Shown here in pieces: positions 44,319 through 52,669 of a stretch of DNA of 64,000 nt. Within the stretch, counting starts at the first letter, position 1, and every line of letters starts with the position of its first letter. The stretch comes from JAMLHH01 sp035515235 (GTDB lineage: Bacteria > Bacteroidota > Bacteroidia > Chitinophagales > JADIYW01). The position numbers were made by a program, and so were the translations under genes. The stretch is from assembly GCA_035515235.1 (NCBI GenBank), contig DATJBS010000042.1, forward strand, positions 1 through 64,000, given 5' to 3'. The notes beneath the pieces were generated by a model, which worked only from the letters and a program-made list of their open reading frames with translations, was not told the origin of the DNA and did not search any database.

Positions 44319-44912
44319 CTAGTTTTTTCTTAGCCACCCTAAGGTTTGATTTTTCTTTATTTCCCACTTACCATTATAGTTGACCAAAGGAAATGTGGCT
44401 CTGGATTTACTTGTAGGACCTGGATTTTGTTGTATAATTTCTACTGTGTTATCAGTTACTTTTGAAATTATAGCTACGTGCCCATATTTGTTGTATGGAG
44501 TAGCACCAAAAATGATAAGGTCATTAACTTTTGGTTTACTTTGACTTTTATTAGTATACTGAACTAGGTTTCTTCTTCTGTTGTTTTGTCCGTCTGCTAA
44601 TTTGTGATCAAAGAAATCTTTTGCGTGACCATAACTGTCCGGCATTTTATGGTTGAAGTATTCATAGTAATATCGTTTAACAAATTCTACACATTGGTAT
44701 TTTAATCCTAAGTTATAACCATCAGCAGTTGTATTGCGTCCGGAAACATTACCGACATTGCCATTATATTTTACATGAACCCCATTGAGATGGTCAATTT
44801 TGTCTCCTATGTTATTTTTTTTATAAGCAAAAGGTGGGTTAATAAATAATATTCCAGCTAATCCTAAAATAAAGATTCCAATAATGAGATAGATATAATG
44901 TTTTGTTTTCAA
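44319..44912 (-). CDS. CHAP-domain amidase/endopeptidase, membrane-anchored
   Basis: 197 residues. One N-terminal membrane helix or uncleaved signal (residues 6-24), then a CHAP domain: catalytic Cys74 in LKYQCVEFVKRYYYEYF and His145 in YGHVAIISKV, followed by an IIQQNPG strand. CHAP enzymes cut peptidoglycan peptide bonds or glutathionylspermidine. The domain has the CHAP form seen in glutathionylspermidine amidases as well as in lysins. It is 18 bases from the VF530 gene. Confidence 0.85.
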   Translation of the reverse strand: MKTKHYIYLIIGIFILGLAGILFINPPFAYKKNNIGDKIDHLNGVHVKYNGNVGNVSGRNTTADGYNLGLKYQCVEFVKRYYYEYFNHKMPDSYGHAKDFFDHKLADGQNNRRRNLVQYTNKSQSKPKVNDLIIFGATPYNKYGHVAIISKVTDNTVEIIQQNPGPTSKSRATFPLVNYNGKWEIKKNQTLGWLRKN

Positions 44913-44930
44913 TGCTCTATAATTTTATAA

Positions 44931-45170
44931 TTATTTAGTCTTCAATAAATCTAGATACAGTTGCTCCACTTTTTCTCTTGCCCATGGTGTTTTTCTTAAA
45001 AACTTAAGACTCGATTTTATGGATGGATTTTCTTTAAAACAATTAATATTAATTTTTTCAGCAAGACCGTTCCAATGATAGTGCTCTAATAAGACCTCTA
45101 AAATATTAATCAATTTTACTCCGTGCAAAGGATTATTTTTCTGTTCGTTGGGTGAAGAGTTATTGTCCAT
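44931..45170 (-). CDS. VF530/DUF2132-family protein
   Basis: 79 residues. NNPLHGVKLINILEVLLEHYHWNGLAEKININCFKENPSIKSSLKFLRKTPWAREKVE is the VF530 signature (LHG-x-TL, Y-GW-L, NPS-x-SLKFLRKTPWAR). DNA-binding has been suggested for the fold; no function is established. Sits between the HD hydrolase and CHAP genes on the same strand. Confidence 0.9.
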   Translation of the reverse strand: MDNNSSPNEQKNNPLHGVKLINILEVLLEHYHWNGLAEKININCFKENPSIKSSLKFLRKTPWAREKVEQLYLDLLKTK

Positions 45171-45223
45171 TAATAGATATTATTAAAAAGTTATGAGTTT
45201 GATTTTAATAAACATTTAAGTGT

Positions 45224-45814
45224 TTATTTTTTCAATATTCCTTTTTCTACACTTTCGTTAATTAAATTTTCTGCATAGTTCCAGATGGAAGTCGAGCCGT
45301 CTTTGATACTTTTCTTTTTATCGTAAACTTTTTGATAAGGAACATTAAACTCTGCCCAAGTTCCACCATTGTTAGAAGTGTTTTGTAATAGTGGTTCGAA
45401 TCTGTCCATAGCTTTTGCAAACTTAGCTTCTTCAGTTCTACCTTCTTCAAATTCCTCCCAAATTGCAATCAATTCTTCCGCTTGCTCTGTAGGTAAAAGT
45501 CCGAATATTCTTTTGGCAGCAATCAATTCTTCTTCAGTATTATTATGATTTTTAACTGTATCATAAATGAATACGTCGCCTGCATCAATTTCAACTATAT
45601 CGTGAATTAAAACCATTTTAACCACTTTCAGTACATCTATAGGCTGGTCAGAATGTTCCGCCAATATTATTGCCATCATTGCCAAATGCCAACTATGCTC
45701 AGCATCATTTTCATGCCTTTCACTGTTGAATAATTTAGTTTTTCGTTGAATGTATTTCAACTTGTCTATCTCTTTTATAAAATTGATTTGTTTTAATAAA
45801 TTCTCTGTCTGCAT
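45224..45814 (-). CDS. HD-domain hydrolase (YfbR/HDDC2-like 5'-nucleotidase)
   Basis: 196 residues. Metal-binding HD motifs: the first His in NDAEHSWHLAMMAII, the HD pair in LIHDIVEIDAGDVF, and the late aspartate in AMDRFEPLLQN. This arrangement (ExxAEHSW ... HDxxEIxxGD ... DxxEP) is that of YfbR/HDDC2-type deoxynucleotide 5'-phosphohydrolases. Same strand as VF530 and CHAP genes, with a 53-base gap. Confidence 0.88.
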   Translation of the reverse strand: MQTENLLKQINFIKEIDKLKYIQRKTKLFNSERHENDAEHSWHLAMMAIILAEHSDQPIDVLKVVKMVLIHDIVEIDAGDVFIYDTVKNHNNTEEELIAAKRIFGLLPTEQAEELIAIWEEFEEGRTEEAKFAKAMDRFEPLLQNTSNNGGTWAEFNVPYQKVYDKKKSIKDGSTSIWNYAENLINESVEKGILKK

Positions 45815-45968
45815 TATGCTATAAATCTAGATAGTTTTTTGGGGATGGCACTACGTTCTTTTAAATAACTAAAAGTGACATTTTTTAAGTTTAATAATTG
45901 ATTTTGTATTTAATTAAAAAAGTTTTGAGTTTACCGAAATAAAAAGATGAAATATCTTAGAAATACAT

Positions 45969-46535
45969 TCAGAGATTTTTATTCTTGAATTGAAGATGCT
46001 CCATTTCTTTTCCTACTAGAGTCATTTCATCTATGATTTCAAATCCTAATTTTAAATATAGTTTTTTAGCATTTGGATTGTCCTTGTCTACAAGTAAGCC
46101 AAGAGTTTTATTCGATTTATAAGAATATTCATCAATTAAAAATTGCAATATTTTTGAACCGAGGCCTTTACCTTGACGATCTAGACGAACTCCAATACAA
46201 TCAATATATAATTCTCCTTTTTGGGTTTCATCCTCAGGACTATATTCTCTGTCAAACATTGACTTAATCAACGTATGTATAGGAGCTCTAAGTTCTTGGA
46301 GTTTTGCTCCGTCGTAAAAATTAACAACTGCAACTACTTCTTGATTACTTTCTATTACCCAACAGTTTTCGTAGGAATATTGATTGGAGGGTTGACTAGT
46401 AGAATTCTCTAAAAATCGGGTGGCTTGTTCTAAAGAATTTATTCCAATAAACTGATAGACTATATCTTCCATCGCTAACAATAGGAGTTCTGCAATTTCC
46501 TTGGAATCTTCTACTTTAGCTTTTCTGATGAGCAT
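45969..46535 (-). CDS. GNAT-family N-acetyltransferase
   Basis: 188 residues. The acetyl-CoA site is in IDCIGVRLDRQGKGLGSKILQFLID (Q/R-x-x-G-x-G/A pattern), followed by LGLLVDKDNPNAKKLYLKLGFEI, the typical end of the fold. Substrate not predictable. Single gene; an AGGAG-like stretch just before the ATG is unusual for this phylum. Confidence 0.9.
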   Translation of the reverse strand: MLIRKAKVEDSKEIAELLLLAMEDIVYQFIGINSLEQATRFLENSTSQPSNQYSYENCWVIESNQEVVAVVNFYDGAKLQELRAPIHTLIKSMFDREYSPEDETQKGELYIDCIGVRLDRQGKGLGSKILQFLIDEYSYKSNKTLGLLVDKDNPNAKKLYLKLGFEIIDEMTLVGKEMEHLQFKNKNL

Positions 46536-46901
46536 TCCTCTTCGTTTTTTTTAGATTAAATTTAATTTTATGTCAAGTATTAATTTAACTTTTTTAGAAA
46601 AAGATATCATCACAACGATGTAACGAATTAAGAGCTTTTATAAGCTCCTTTTTAAAGTCTATTTTTATTAATACCAAATTAAAAAAAAATATAAAAATAA
46701 CTCCCATAAATTCTATGTTGATTTGAGTGTTGCGTTTTTTAATTTATTTTCGAAATTTCTTTTTCTGTAGCTAATTTTAAAAAAGTTCACTTGCATTAGA
46801 TTAATTGATAAATGACAATTAATGCCTAATTTGAAGGTGGATTAACTTTCTTTATTATTTATTAGCGATTTATTTTAAGTATTTTTCCCGATTCAAATTT
46901 A
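46536..46901. other. Gap of about 365 bases with an orphan hairpin
   Basis: Between two divergent genes. It holds GAGCTT-TTAT-AAGCTC followed by CTTTTT at 46632-46652 on the plus strand, which looks like a terminator but has no plus-strand gene before it. The rest is very AT-rich. A TATTTTTC element near 46880 may be the -7 box of the Rieske gene. Confidence 0.45.
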
Positions 46902-48041
46902 TTGAGTATGGGTTTTATTATCACGTTTGTATCAATCTTTTTTACTTTTTTAGGGAGTTTCAAAAAATCTAAACCGAGAAGAGTACCTTCTAAGGAAGAT
47001 AAAGCCAAACGTGTAAAAGACTACCCTGATCCTTATCCAAACGGTTGGTTTAATATCTGTAATACTGTTCAAGTCAAAAAAGGCAAAGTTATAGAAGTAG
47101 ACGCTTTTGGTGAGAAATTAGCAGTTTTTAGAGGTGAAAATGGAAAAGTTTCAGTTGTCGATATTTTCTGTCCTCATTTAAGTGCTAATCTAGCTGAAGG
47201 ACGAGTAGAAGGCAATGAATTAGTTTGTCCTTTTCACGGATGGAAATTTCAGCAAGATGGAAAGTGTTCTCATATTCCTTACTCTAAAAATACACCACCT
47301 GCTCAAGCTAAACTAAAGACTTGGGAAGTTATTGAAGCGTGGGGATTAATATTGGTGTGGTACCATGGAGAAGGCAAATCTTCAGAATGGAATCCAGAAT
47401 TTTATTTGCCAGAAATAGCAAATTATAAATATCACGGAGTTAAAAAAGATACACTTCATATACATCTTCAAGACTTTGCTGAAAATGGAGCGGATTATGC
47501 ACATTTTAATTTTGTACATAATTTATTAACGATTCCTTTTGCACACAAGTTTGTTTTCCTAAAACACGATGTCAAAATCACTTTTGGAGAAGGAGAGGAG
47601 CGACATTTAGCGCAATTTACTGATACTGCTAAACTACATTGGAAAAAATCTGGTGATCAAATTAAAGATGCAGGTGGTCAAGCTTTAGTAAGGTATTTTG
47701 GTCCAGGATTTTTGATATTCAGATTGTCATCAAAATTAGCACATGACGTTACTATCATTAAGTCTTTCACTCCTATAGGTCCACTTGAATTAAGAATGGA
47801 AGATCACATTTTTGCACCAAAAGGTACTAATCCATTCGCTCTTAAGTATGTCCTATCAGAAGCTTCGGAGCAATTTCACGATGATATATTGATTTGGGAA
47901 AGAAAAGCTTATGCCAAAAAACCATTGCTCATTAAAGAAGATGGGCCTATCTTAAAAATGAGAAAATGGTACAGTCAGTTTTATTCTAAAGTAGGGCAAA
48001 AACAGTATGCTGTTCTTGAAGAAAATTTTACTGAAAACTAG
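46902..48041 (+). CDS. Rieske non-heme iron oxygenase, cholesterol 7-desaturase (Neverland/DAF-36)-like
   Basis: 379 residues. N-terminal membrane helix 3-19, then a Rieske domain with Cys90-x-His92 and Cys109-x2-His112, then a catalytic domain with ENGADYAHFNFVH holding Fe ligands His201 and His206 and the bridging Asp198. The single N-terminal helix, NGWF start, LAVFR strand and CPHLxANLA pattern resemble animal and ciliate Neverland/DAF-36 sterol 7-desaturases more than ring-hydroxylating dioxygenases. The substrate is inferred only; no ferredoxin or reductase gene is adjacent. Confidence 0.85.
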   Translation: MSMGFIITFVSIFFTFLGSFKKSKPRRVPSKEDKAKRVKDYPDPYPNGWFNICNTVQVKKGKVIEVDAFGEKLAVFRGENGKVSVVDIFCPHLSANLAEGRVEGNELVCPFHGWKFQQDGKCSHIPYSKNTPPAQAKLKTWEVIEAWGLILVWYHGEGKSSEWNPEFYLPEIANYKYHGVKKDTLHIHLQDFAENGADYAHFNFVHNLLTIPFAHKFVFLKHDVKITFGEGEERHLAQFTDTAKLHWKKSGDQIKDAGGQALVRYFGPGFLIFRLSSKLAHDVTIIKSFTPIGPLELRMEDHIFAPKGTNPFALKYVLSEASEQFHDDILIWERKAYAKKPLLIKEDGPILKMRKWYSQFYSKVGQKQYAVLEENFTEN

Positions 48042-48277
48042 TATATAAATTTTAAAATCGCAACACTAAAAGCGATGATGAAAATAGATAGGAATATTTT
48101 CCAAAATGAATTGGCCATTTTCATTTCCATAAAATAAAACGCTACAGCTATAAATTTCACAGCTGCTAGAAATATTATGATCGGAATGATATAAGCAGTG
48201 GCGACTCTAGATAGCAAGCCCGCACTCACTGTTAATGTCATTAATAAAGCCCAGATAAAGATATTTTGTCGAGTCAT
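48038..48277 (-). CDS. Cytochrome c oxidase subunit IV-like / NorF-like small membrane protein
   Basis: 79 residues from ATG 48277, 2 bases after the upstream stop; the open frame extends to 48319 but that part overlaps the previous gene. Three hydrophobic helices, with the conserved acidic helix FYFMEMKMANSFW. Such proteins accompany a NorE/CoxIII-like subunit. The stop overlaps that of the convergent Rieske gene by 4 bases. Confidence 0.75.
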   Translation of the reverse strand: MTRQNIFIWALLMTLTVSAGLLSRVATAYIIPIIIFLAAVKFIAVAFYFMEMKMANSFWKIFLSIFIIAFSVAILKFIY

Positions 48278-48279
48278 TT

Positions 48280-48849
48280 CTAGAATATTAAGTATATAAC
48301 AGGGAAAACTAAAAGCCAAATTAAATCACACATGTGCCAAAATGCAGCACTTGCTTCTACATCTTCTACAGAAGTATTGTTTTCTTTTCTCATACCAAAA
48401 AGAATAATCGCTAAAATAATTAGACCGACAATTACATGACTGAGGTGAAATAATGTGAGCATCCAATAAAAAGTAAAAAATACATTTGCATCCATTCCTA
48501 ATCCCGCATCAATTTTTAGATAATACTCTATAGATTTTAAGATGAGAAAAAATATTCCAAAAAGCATAGTAGTCATTAAATACTTTTTAGCTTTTAGAAG
48601 ATTGTTTAGTTTTAATTCGTGAACAGAATTTGCCATAAAGAATCCGCTGGTCAATAAAAAAACAGTATTTATTGTACCAAAAGTTGTATTTAATTGTAAT
48701 CTAGATTCATGAAATAAGGCAGGCTCTTGCTTGCTCACATAAACCATTGCAATAAGCGCAATTCCAAAAGTAATCAACTCTATAAAAATAATGATCCACA
48801 ATAGAATACCTCCAGGAGGGTAGTATAAGTTTTTATAATCAATTTGCAT
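48280..48849 (-). CDS. Heme-copper oxidase subunit III, NorE-like
   Basis: 189 residues with five membrane helices. PPGGILLWIIIFIELITFG at the start, NTVFLLTSGFFMA and the late FWHMCDLIWLLVFPVIYL match subunit III, and the short length and EPALFHESRLQLNTTFGTINTVFLLTS segment favour NorE, an accessory protein of nitric oxide reductase, over a true oxidase subunit. It forms a two-gene unit with the NorF-like protein. No catalytic subunit is near. Confidence 0.82.
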   Translation of the reverse strand: MQIDYKNLYYPPGGILLWIIIFIELITFGIALIAMVYVSKQEPALFHESRLQLNTTFGTINTVFLLTSGFFMANSVHELKLNNLLKAKKYLMTTMLFGIFFLILKSIEYYLKIDAGLGMDANVFFTFYWMLTLFHLSHVIVGLIILAIILFGMRKENNTSVEDVEASAAFWHMCDLIWLLVFPVIYLIF

Positions 48850-49208
48850 GATAAGTTTTTAATGACTGAATTTTTGATTGCTAAAAGAGTTAGAAATCTA
48901 TTCTTCAAATTTACTGATTAGTTGAATAAGGAGAGCTGAATTCATTGAAAATATACTGTTTTGTTGATTATTTTCTTGTCCTCTAAGACTTTACATTTCA
49001 AAAAATATTTGGCTATTTTCATTTTTCATTTTGTTATGAATTACTTTGTTTTGATGTTGATGATTAATTTTTGATGAGCTATTTTAGATTAATATCAATG
49101 TTATATTATTCTTTATGTGATTAGGAGATTTTATGAGACATAGAGTAAACAAGATTGTAATCAAATACAAATTATATTGTACTTTTGTGCCCTGAATAAG
49201 AATTTTAC
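48850..49208. other. Gap of about 360 bases
   Basis: Between the divergent NorE-like and J-domain genes; no gene seen. TACTTTTG at 49180-49187 is a -7 candidate 21 bases before the J-domain ATG, with a TTG 22 bases upstream (slightly long spacing). Otherwise AT-rich. Confidence 0.5.
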
Positions 49209-49658
49209 ATGAAGCGTATCAATGAATACAAGAAACTCTTTGGAGTTGAAAAAGAAATCGATTTGAAAATCTTAAAAAAATCATACCGTGATTTAGTTAA
49301 GGAGTGGCATCCTGACAAATTTCAAGACGGTGATGATAAACAAGAAGAAGCAGAGATACAAAGTAGAAGGATTATTGATGGGTATCATTTTTTAGTGAGC
49401 ATTGCACCTGAGACTATCGAACAAAATTTAGAAAGCTATACAGAAACAATCAACAATTCTGGCATTGTAGATTTTAAGCATAAAGGGCAGTTATTAGAAC
49501 TTACATTTAATGACGGTTCTATTTACGAATACTTTGGTGTGAGTAAACAAGTTTTCCAAAAATTGATCAATACAGATAAAATCAATCGTTTTGCAAGACG
49601 TACAATCTATCCTAACTATGTCTACAGAAAAACAAAAGATACATTAGAACCTGCTTAA
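49209..49658 (+). CDS. J-domain protein with C-terminal KTSC domain
   Basis: 149 residues. The N-terminal J domain (residues 5-65) has the HPD motif in VKEWHPDKF, needed to stimulate a Hsp70 ATPase. The C-terminal KTSC domain (about 85-142: GIVDFKHKGQLLELTFNDGSIYEYFGVSKQVFQKLI) is a small fold also found after some lysyl-tRNA synthetases and in phage proteins, of unknown role. There is no zinc-finger or G/F region, so it is a class C J protein. Single gene. Confidence 0.87.
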   Translation: MKRINEYKKLFGVEKEIDLKILKKSYRDLVKEWHPDKFQDGDDKQEEAEIQSRRIIDGYHFLVSIAPETIEQNLESYTETINNSGIVDFKHKGQLLELTFNDGSIYEYFGVSKQVFQKLINTDKINRFARRTIYPNYVYRKTKDTLEPA

Positions 49659-49720
49659 GGTTTATTAATTATCTGATTTAACTAGTGCCTTATTATAGAT
49701 ACTAGAAAAACTTTATAAAT

Positions 49721-49750
49721 AAAGTCTGTTTTTGAATCAGACTTTAATCC
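49721..49750. terminator. Hairpin after the J-domain gene
   Basis: AAAGTCTG (49721-49728) and CAGACTTT (49738-49745) form an 8-bp stem in the space between convergent genes; the following T-run is short (TTAATCC). Confidence 0.45.
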
Positions 49751-49875
49751 ATATTATATTTTTTTAAAGAGCTTACTTTCTCATAAATGGGAGAGTAGCT
49801 CTGTTTAAAAAGGCAGGTACAGGAAATTTCATTCAGATACAATGCGCATTAAACCAATCTCTAGCTTAGAGAAGT

Positions 49876-50610
49876 TTACCGATACTCTGGATTTTCAAAA
49901 TTCCACCTTTCACCTTTATCCCAATCTTTACGAGAGTTTCCGTACTTCGGATAACCATCCTTTTGTTTAAGTAAGAGCGCTAAGTGCAGTAGATTATAGG
50001 TCATGAAGGTGGTATTTCTATTGGTAAAGTCACTATCAAATCCAACAGGAACATCTAGTTTTTCATCTTTCCACTCTTTATCACCATAGCTAGGCCCAGG
50101 ACCTACTTTGCCTATCCATCCACAATCTGCTTGAGGAGGAATAGAGTAGCCTATATGTTGAAGCGCATATAAAATGCCCATAGCACAATGCTTTATTCCA
50201 TCTTCGTTACCTGTAATGATACAACCACCTACTTTGCCATAATAAATATATTGACCTTTATTATTCATTTTACCACTCATAGAATACAATCTTTCAATGA
50301 GCTTTTGAGCTTCAGATGATTTTTCACCCAACCAAATCGGTGTGCCAATAATTAGAATATCTGCAGCATTAATTTTTTCAAATAGTGAAGGCCATTCATC
50401 TACTTCCCATCCATATTCTGTCATATCGGGATAAATACCACTTGCTATTGGTTGATCAATCAAACGTATTTCTTCAATACTGACTTTTTCTTTGGTCATG
50501 ATAGCTTTAGAAACATCCATCAAAGTATCAGTATGACTTTTTTCGGGTGATTTCTTTAAAGTACAATTGATATAAATAGCACTTAATCCACTAAAATCTG
50601 TAGAATCCAT
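49876..50610 (-). CDS. Flavodoxin-like NAD(P)H-dependent oxidoreductase
   Basis: 244 residues. Flavodoxin-like fold with SAIYINCTLKKSPEKSHTDTLM near the start (FMN phosphate loop), DILIIGTPIWLGEKSSEAQKLIERLY and a YYGKVGGCIITGNEDGIKH segment. Similar to iron-sulfur flavoprotein/multimeric flavodoxin WrbA-type proteins. The last gene of the minus-strand operon that begins with DUF4142, 11 bases after the NmrA-like gene. Possibly a quinone reductase; not proven. Confidence 0.85.
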   Translation of the reverse strand: MDSTDFSGLSAIYINCTLKKSPEKSHTDTLMDVSKAIMTKEKVSIEEIRLIDQPIASGIYPDMTEYGWEVDEWPSLFEKINAADILIIGTPIWLGEKSSEAQKLIERLYSMSGKMNNKGQYIYYGKVGGCIITGNEDGIKHCAMGILYALQHIGYSIPPQADCGWIGKVGPGPSYGDKEWKDEKLDVPVGFDSDFTNRNTTFMTYNLLHLALLLKQKDGYPKYGNSRKDWDKGERWNFENPEYR

Positions 50611-50621
50611 ATAATATTAAT

Positions 50622-51257
50622 TTAACTACGAATTGCTTCTTCAATAGGACTTTCACCTGTAATGATTTCCAAAACTTTTCTGTATTGTATATCATCATCT
50701 AAAACTCCGACTAATGTTTTAGCAACATCGTGTCTTGATATCTTACCACTTTTACCGAGCTTTTCACTCAATTCAATTTTACCAGTTCCATCATCATTTT
50801 TTAATGCTCCGGGCCGTACAATACTGTAATCTAAACCGCTGATTTTTAGATATTCTTCTGCATTGTGTTTAGCCTTTAAATAATCTTCTATTTGTGGAAT
50901 TGAAGAAGGATTATCCGTGCCCATTGAACTTAGCATCACATACTTCTTAACTTTTGCTGTTTTAGCTGCGTCGGCTAATCTTTTTGCTCCTTCTTGATCA
51001 ACTTGTATAATGTCTTCACCTCCAGAACCAGCAGTAAATATGACTTTATCTACATTTTTTACGGCTTCTGTTAAATCATTTTCTAAATCAGCTAAAACTG
51101 TAGTTACATTTTCTTTTTCAAATCTTTCTTTTTGTTCTTGTTTTCTAACCATTGCAATTGGATTGTATTTATCAGAATCCTTTAATAAATTAATAATGAT
51201 TCTTCCAGTCTTACCGTTTGCTCCAGCTACTAATATATTTTGTTTATCGTTATTCAT
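50622..51257 (-). CDS. NAD(P)-binding NmrA/SDR-a-like protein
   Basis: 211 residues. N-terminal Rossmann loop VAGANGKTGRIIINLL (residues 9-24), TVLADLENDL, YVMLSSMGTD and YSIVRPGAL, the pattern of atypical SDRs such as BVR-B/HSCARG. The catalytic YxxxK is not intact in its classical place (the region reads YLKAKHNAEEYLK), so it may be a sensor or a reductase of an unknown substrate. Fourth gene of the five-gene run. Confidence 0.83.
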   Translation of the reverse strand: MNNDKQNILVAGANGKTGRIIINLLKDSDKYNPIAMVRKQEQKERFEKENVTTVLADLENDLTEAVKNVDKVIFTAGSGGEDIIQVDQEGAKRLADAAKTAKVKKYVMLSSMGTDNPSSIPQIEDYLKAKHNAEEYLKISGLDYSIVRPGALKNDDGTGKIELSEKLGKSGKISRHDVAKTLVGVLDDDIQYRKVLEIITGESPIEEAIRS

Positions 51258-51275
51258 GTTTTTTGTTTTTTTTTA

Positions 51276-52094
51276 TCAATTTCTTGATGTAGTTGATTCG
51301 TTAATCGAAGGTTGAACTTTTCTAGTAAATGGATTAGTTGCTCGATTTTTATAAGCATGTATTCCAGAACCTATTCCAATTATTATTGCGCCAATAATAG
51401 CACACCATGTAATGGAGGATATTTGCCCGTAATGTCTAACTGCAATAGCTATAAATGCCCAAATAAAAACTCCTGCATATTCTCTCATATTTCTTAAGTA
51501 TGTCATATATAATGCAAGAAGTGTGGCAACGAAAATCATGATAATTGTCCACGTGACTTCTGAAAGTCCACCTGTCCATTGGATGCTTTTGAGATAAGCA
51601 GAAATGTTTGCGATGGTAGCTACACTAATCCATCCAAAATAGATGTCAATCGGCCACCAAACAAAAGCGATGTATTTTAAAGGTGCATCCCAACGTTGCA
51701 TGTTTAGGCGAACTACTGTGATGATGAGCATTGTAAGAATGAAAATCATAATAATCACAGATATACCTGCTTGTTCGTTGAGCCAAAACCAAACCCATAA
51801 TGCATTTCCAATGTAGGATAGAATTAAAGTCGGTGCAGCTTTTTCGATAAAATGATCATTGCTTATATTTCTAAAAGCCTGTATGATCATATTGATTCCA
51901 AGTCCAATTAATCCGATATAAATGATTCCCCAAATAGCAAAAGCATATCCTGCTGGAGTGAATAAACTATCGAATTTTTCACTGACGGTTGCCATTGTAT
52001 TATTATTCACAGCGCCAGTATTAGAATAATAACTCCAGTATATCACTGCTGATAAAACTATAAAATGTAAGACTGCTAAAACTTTATTCTTCAT
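51276..52094 (-). CDS. TspO/MBR-like tryptophan-rich membrane protein
   Basis: 272 residues, about eight hydrophobic segments. The TspO-type motif FTPAGYAFAIWGIIYIGLIG is near residue 45, and WVWFWLNEQAG and IAFVWWPIDIYFGWISVATIAN carry the tryptophan-rich helices. It is longer than the 160-residue TspO, as in the long tryptophan-rich sensory protein group of Bacteroidota. TspO relatives bind porphyrins and act in oxidative or light stress. Third gene of its operon. Confidence 0.8.
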   Translation of the reverse strand: MKNKVLAVLHFIVLSAVIYWSYYSNTGAVNNNTMATVSEKFDSLFTPAGYAFAIWGIIYIGLIGLGINMIIQAFRNISNDHFIEKAAPTLILSYIGNALWVWFWLNEQAGISVIIMIFILTMLIITVVRLNMQRWDAPLKYIAFVWWPIDIYFGWISVATIANISAYLKSIQWTGGLSEVTWTIIMIFVATLLALYMTYLRNMREYAGVFIWAFIAIAVRHYGQISSITWCAIIGAIIIGIGSGIHAYKNRATNPFTRKVQPSINESTTSRN

Positions 52095-52109
52095 GTAATT
52101 TATTTTGAT

Positions 52110-52664
52110 TTACATGTTAGTATGTTTCCCTTCGGCAATTTCTTCCACCACTTTTTTGCAGAAAGCAGGTAAATCGTTTGGATTTCTTGATGTTACCAAT
52201 CCGTGATCTACCACCACTTCTTCATCTACCCACTGAGCTCCGGCATTGATCATATCTGTTTTGATACTTGAGTAAGAAGTTATTTTTCTTCCATTCAATA
52301 CATCTGCTTCTGCTAACATCCAAGGACCATGACAAATCGCAGCAACAGGTTTGTGTTCATCAAAGAAACTTTTTACAAAACTGACAGCTTTGCTATTGAC
52401 TCTTAATAAATCTGGATTAATCACTCCTCCAGGTAATAACAAAGCGTCATAATCAGAAGCTGAAACTTCATCTAATGTTTTATCTACTTCATATTCCGTA
52501 CTCCAATTTCCATCTTTCCAGGATTTGATTTTATCACTTTTTAAGCTCACAACATGTGTAGCAGCTCCAGCCAATTCAACTGCTTTTTTGGGTTCAGTAA
52601 ATTCAGATTCTTCAAATCCATTAGTTACTAAAATTGCTACTTTTTTATTCTCTAATTTTTTCAT
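52110..52664 (-). CDS. DJ-1/PfpI-family protein
   Basis: 184 residues. Nucleophile Cys111 in VAAICHGPWMLAEA with His112 following, the acidic partner in TNGFEESEF near residue 18, and LLLPGGVINPD. Same group as PfpI/YhbO, proteins linked to glyoxal or methylglyoxal damage and general stress. Second gene of the five-gene run, 5 bases after the DUF4142 gene. Confidence 0.92.
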   Translation of the reverse strand: MKKLENKKVAILVTNGFEESEFTEPKKAVELAGAATHVVSLKSDKIKSWKDGNWSTEYEVDKTLDEVSASDYDALLLPGGVINPDLLRVNSKAVSFVKSFFDEHKPVAAICHGPWMLAEADVLNGRKITSYSSIKTDMINAGAQWVDEEVVVDHGLVTSRNPNDLPAFCKKVVEEIAEGKHTNM

Positions 52665-52669
52665 AATTT

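Noticed and set aside
51547..51558. CCACGTG core resembling the centre of a parS site
   Set aside because: The flanks do not match the parS palindrome, and it lies inside the TspO-like coding region.
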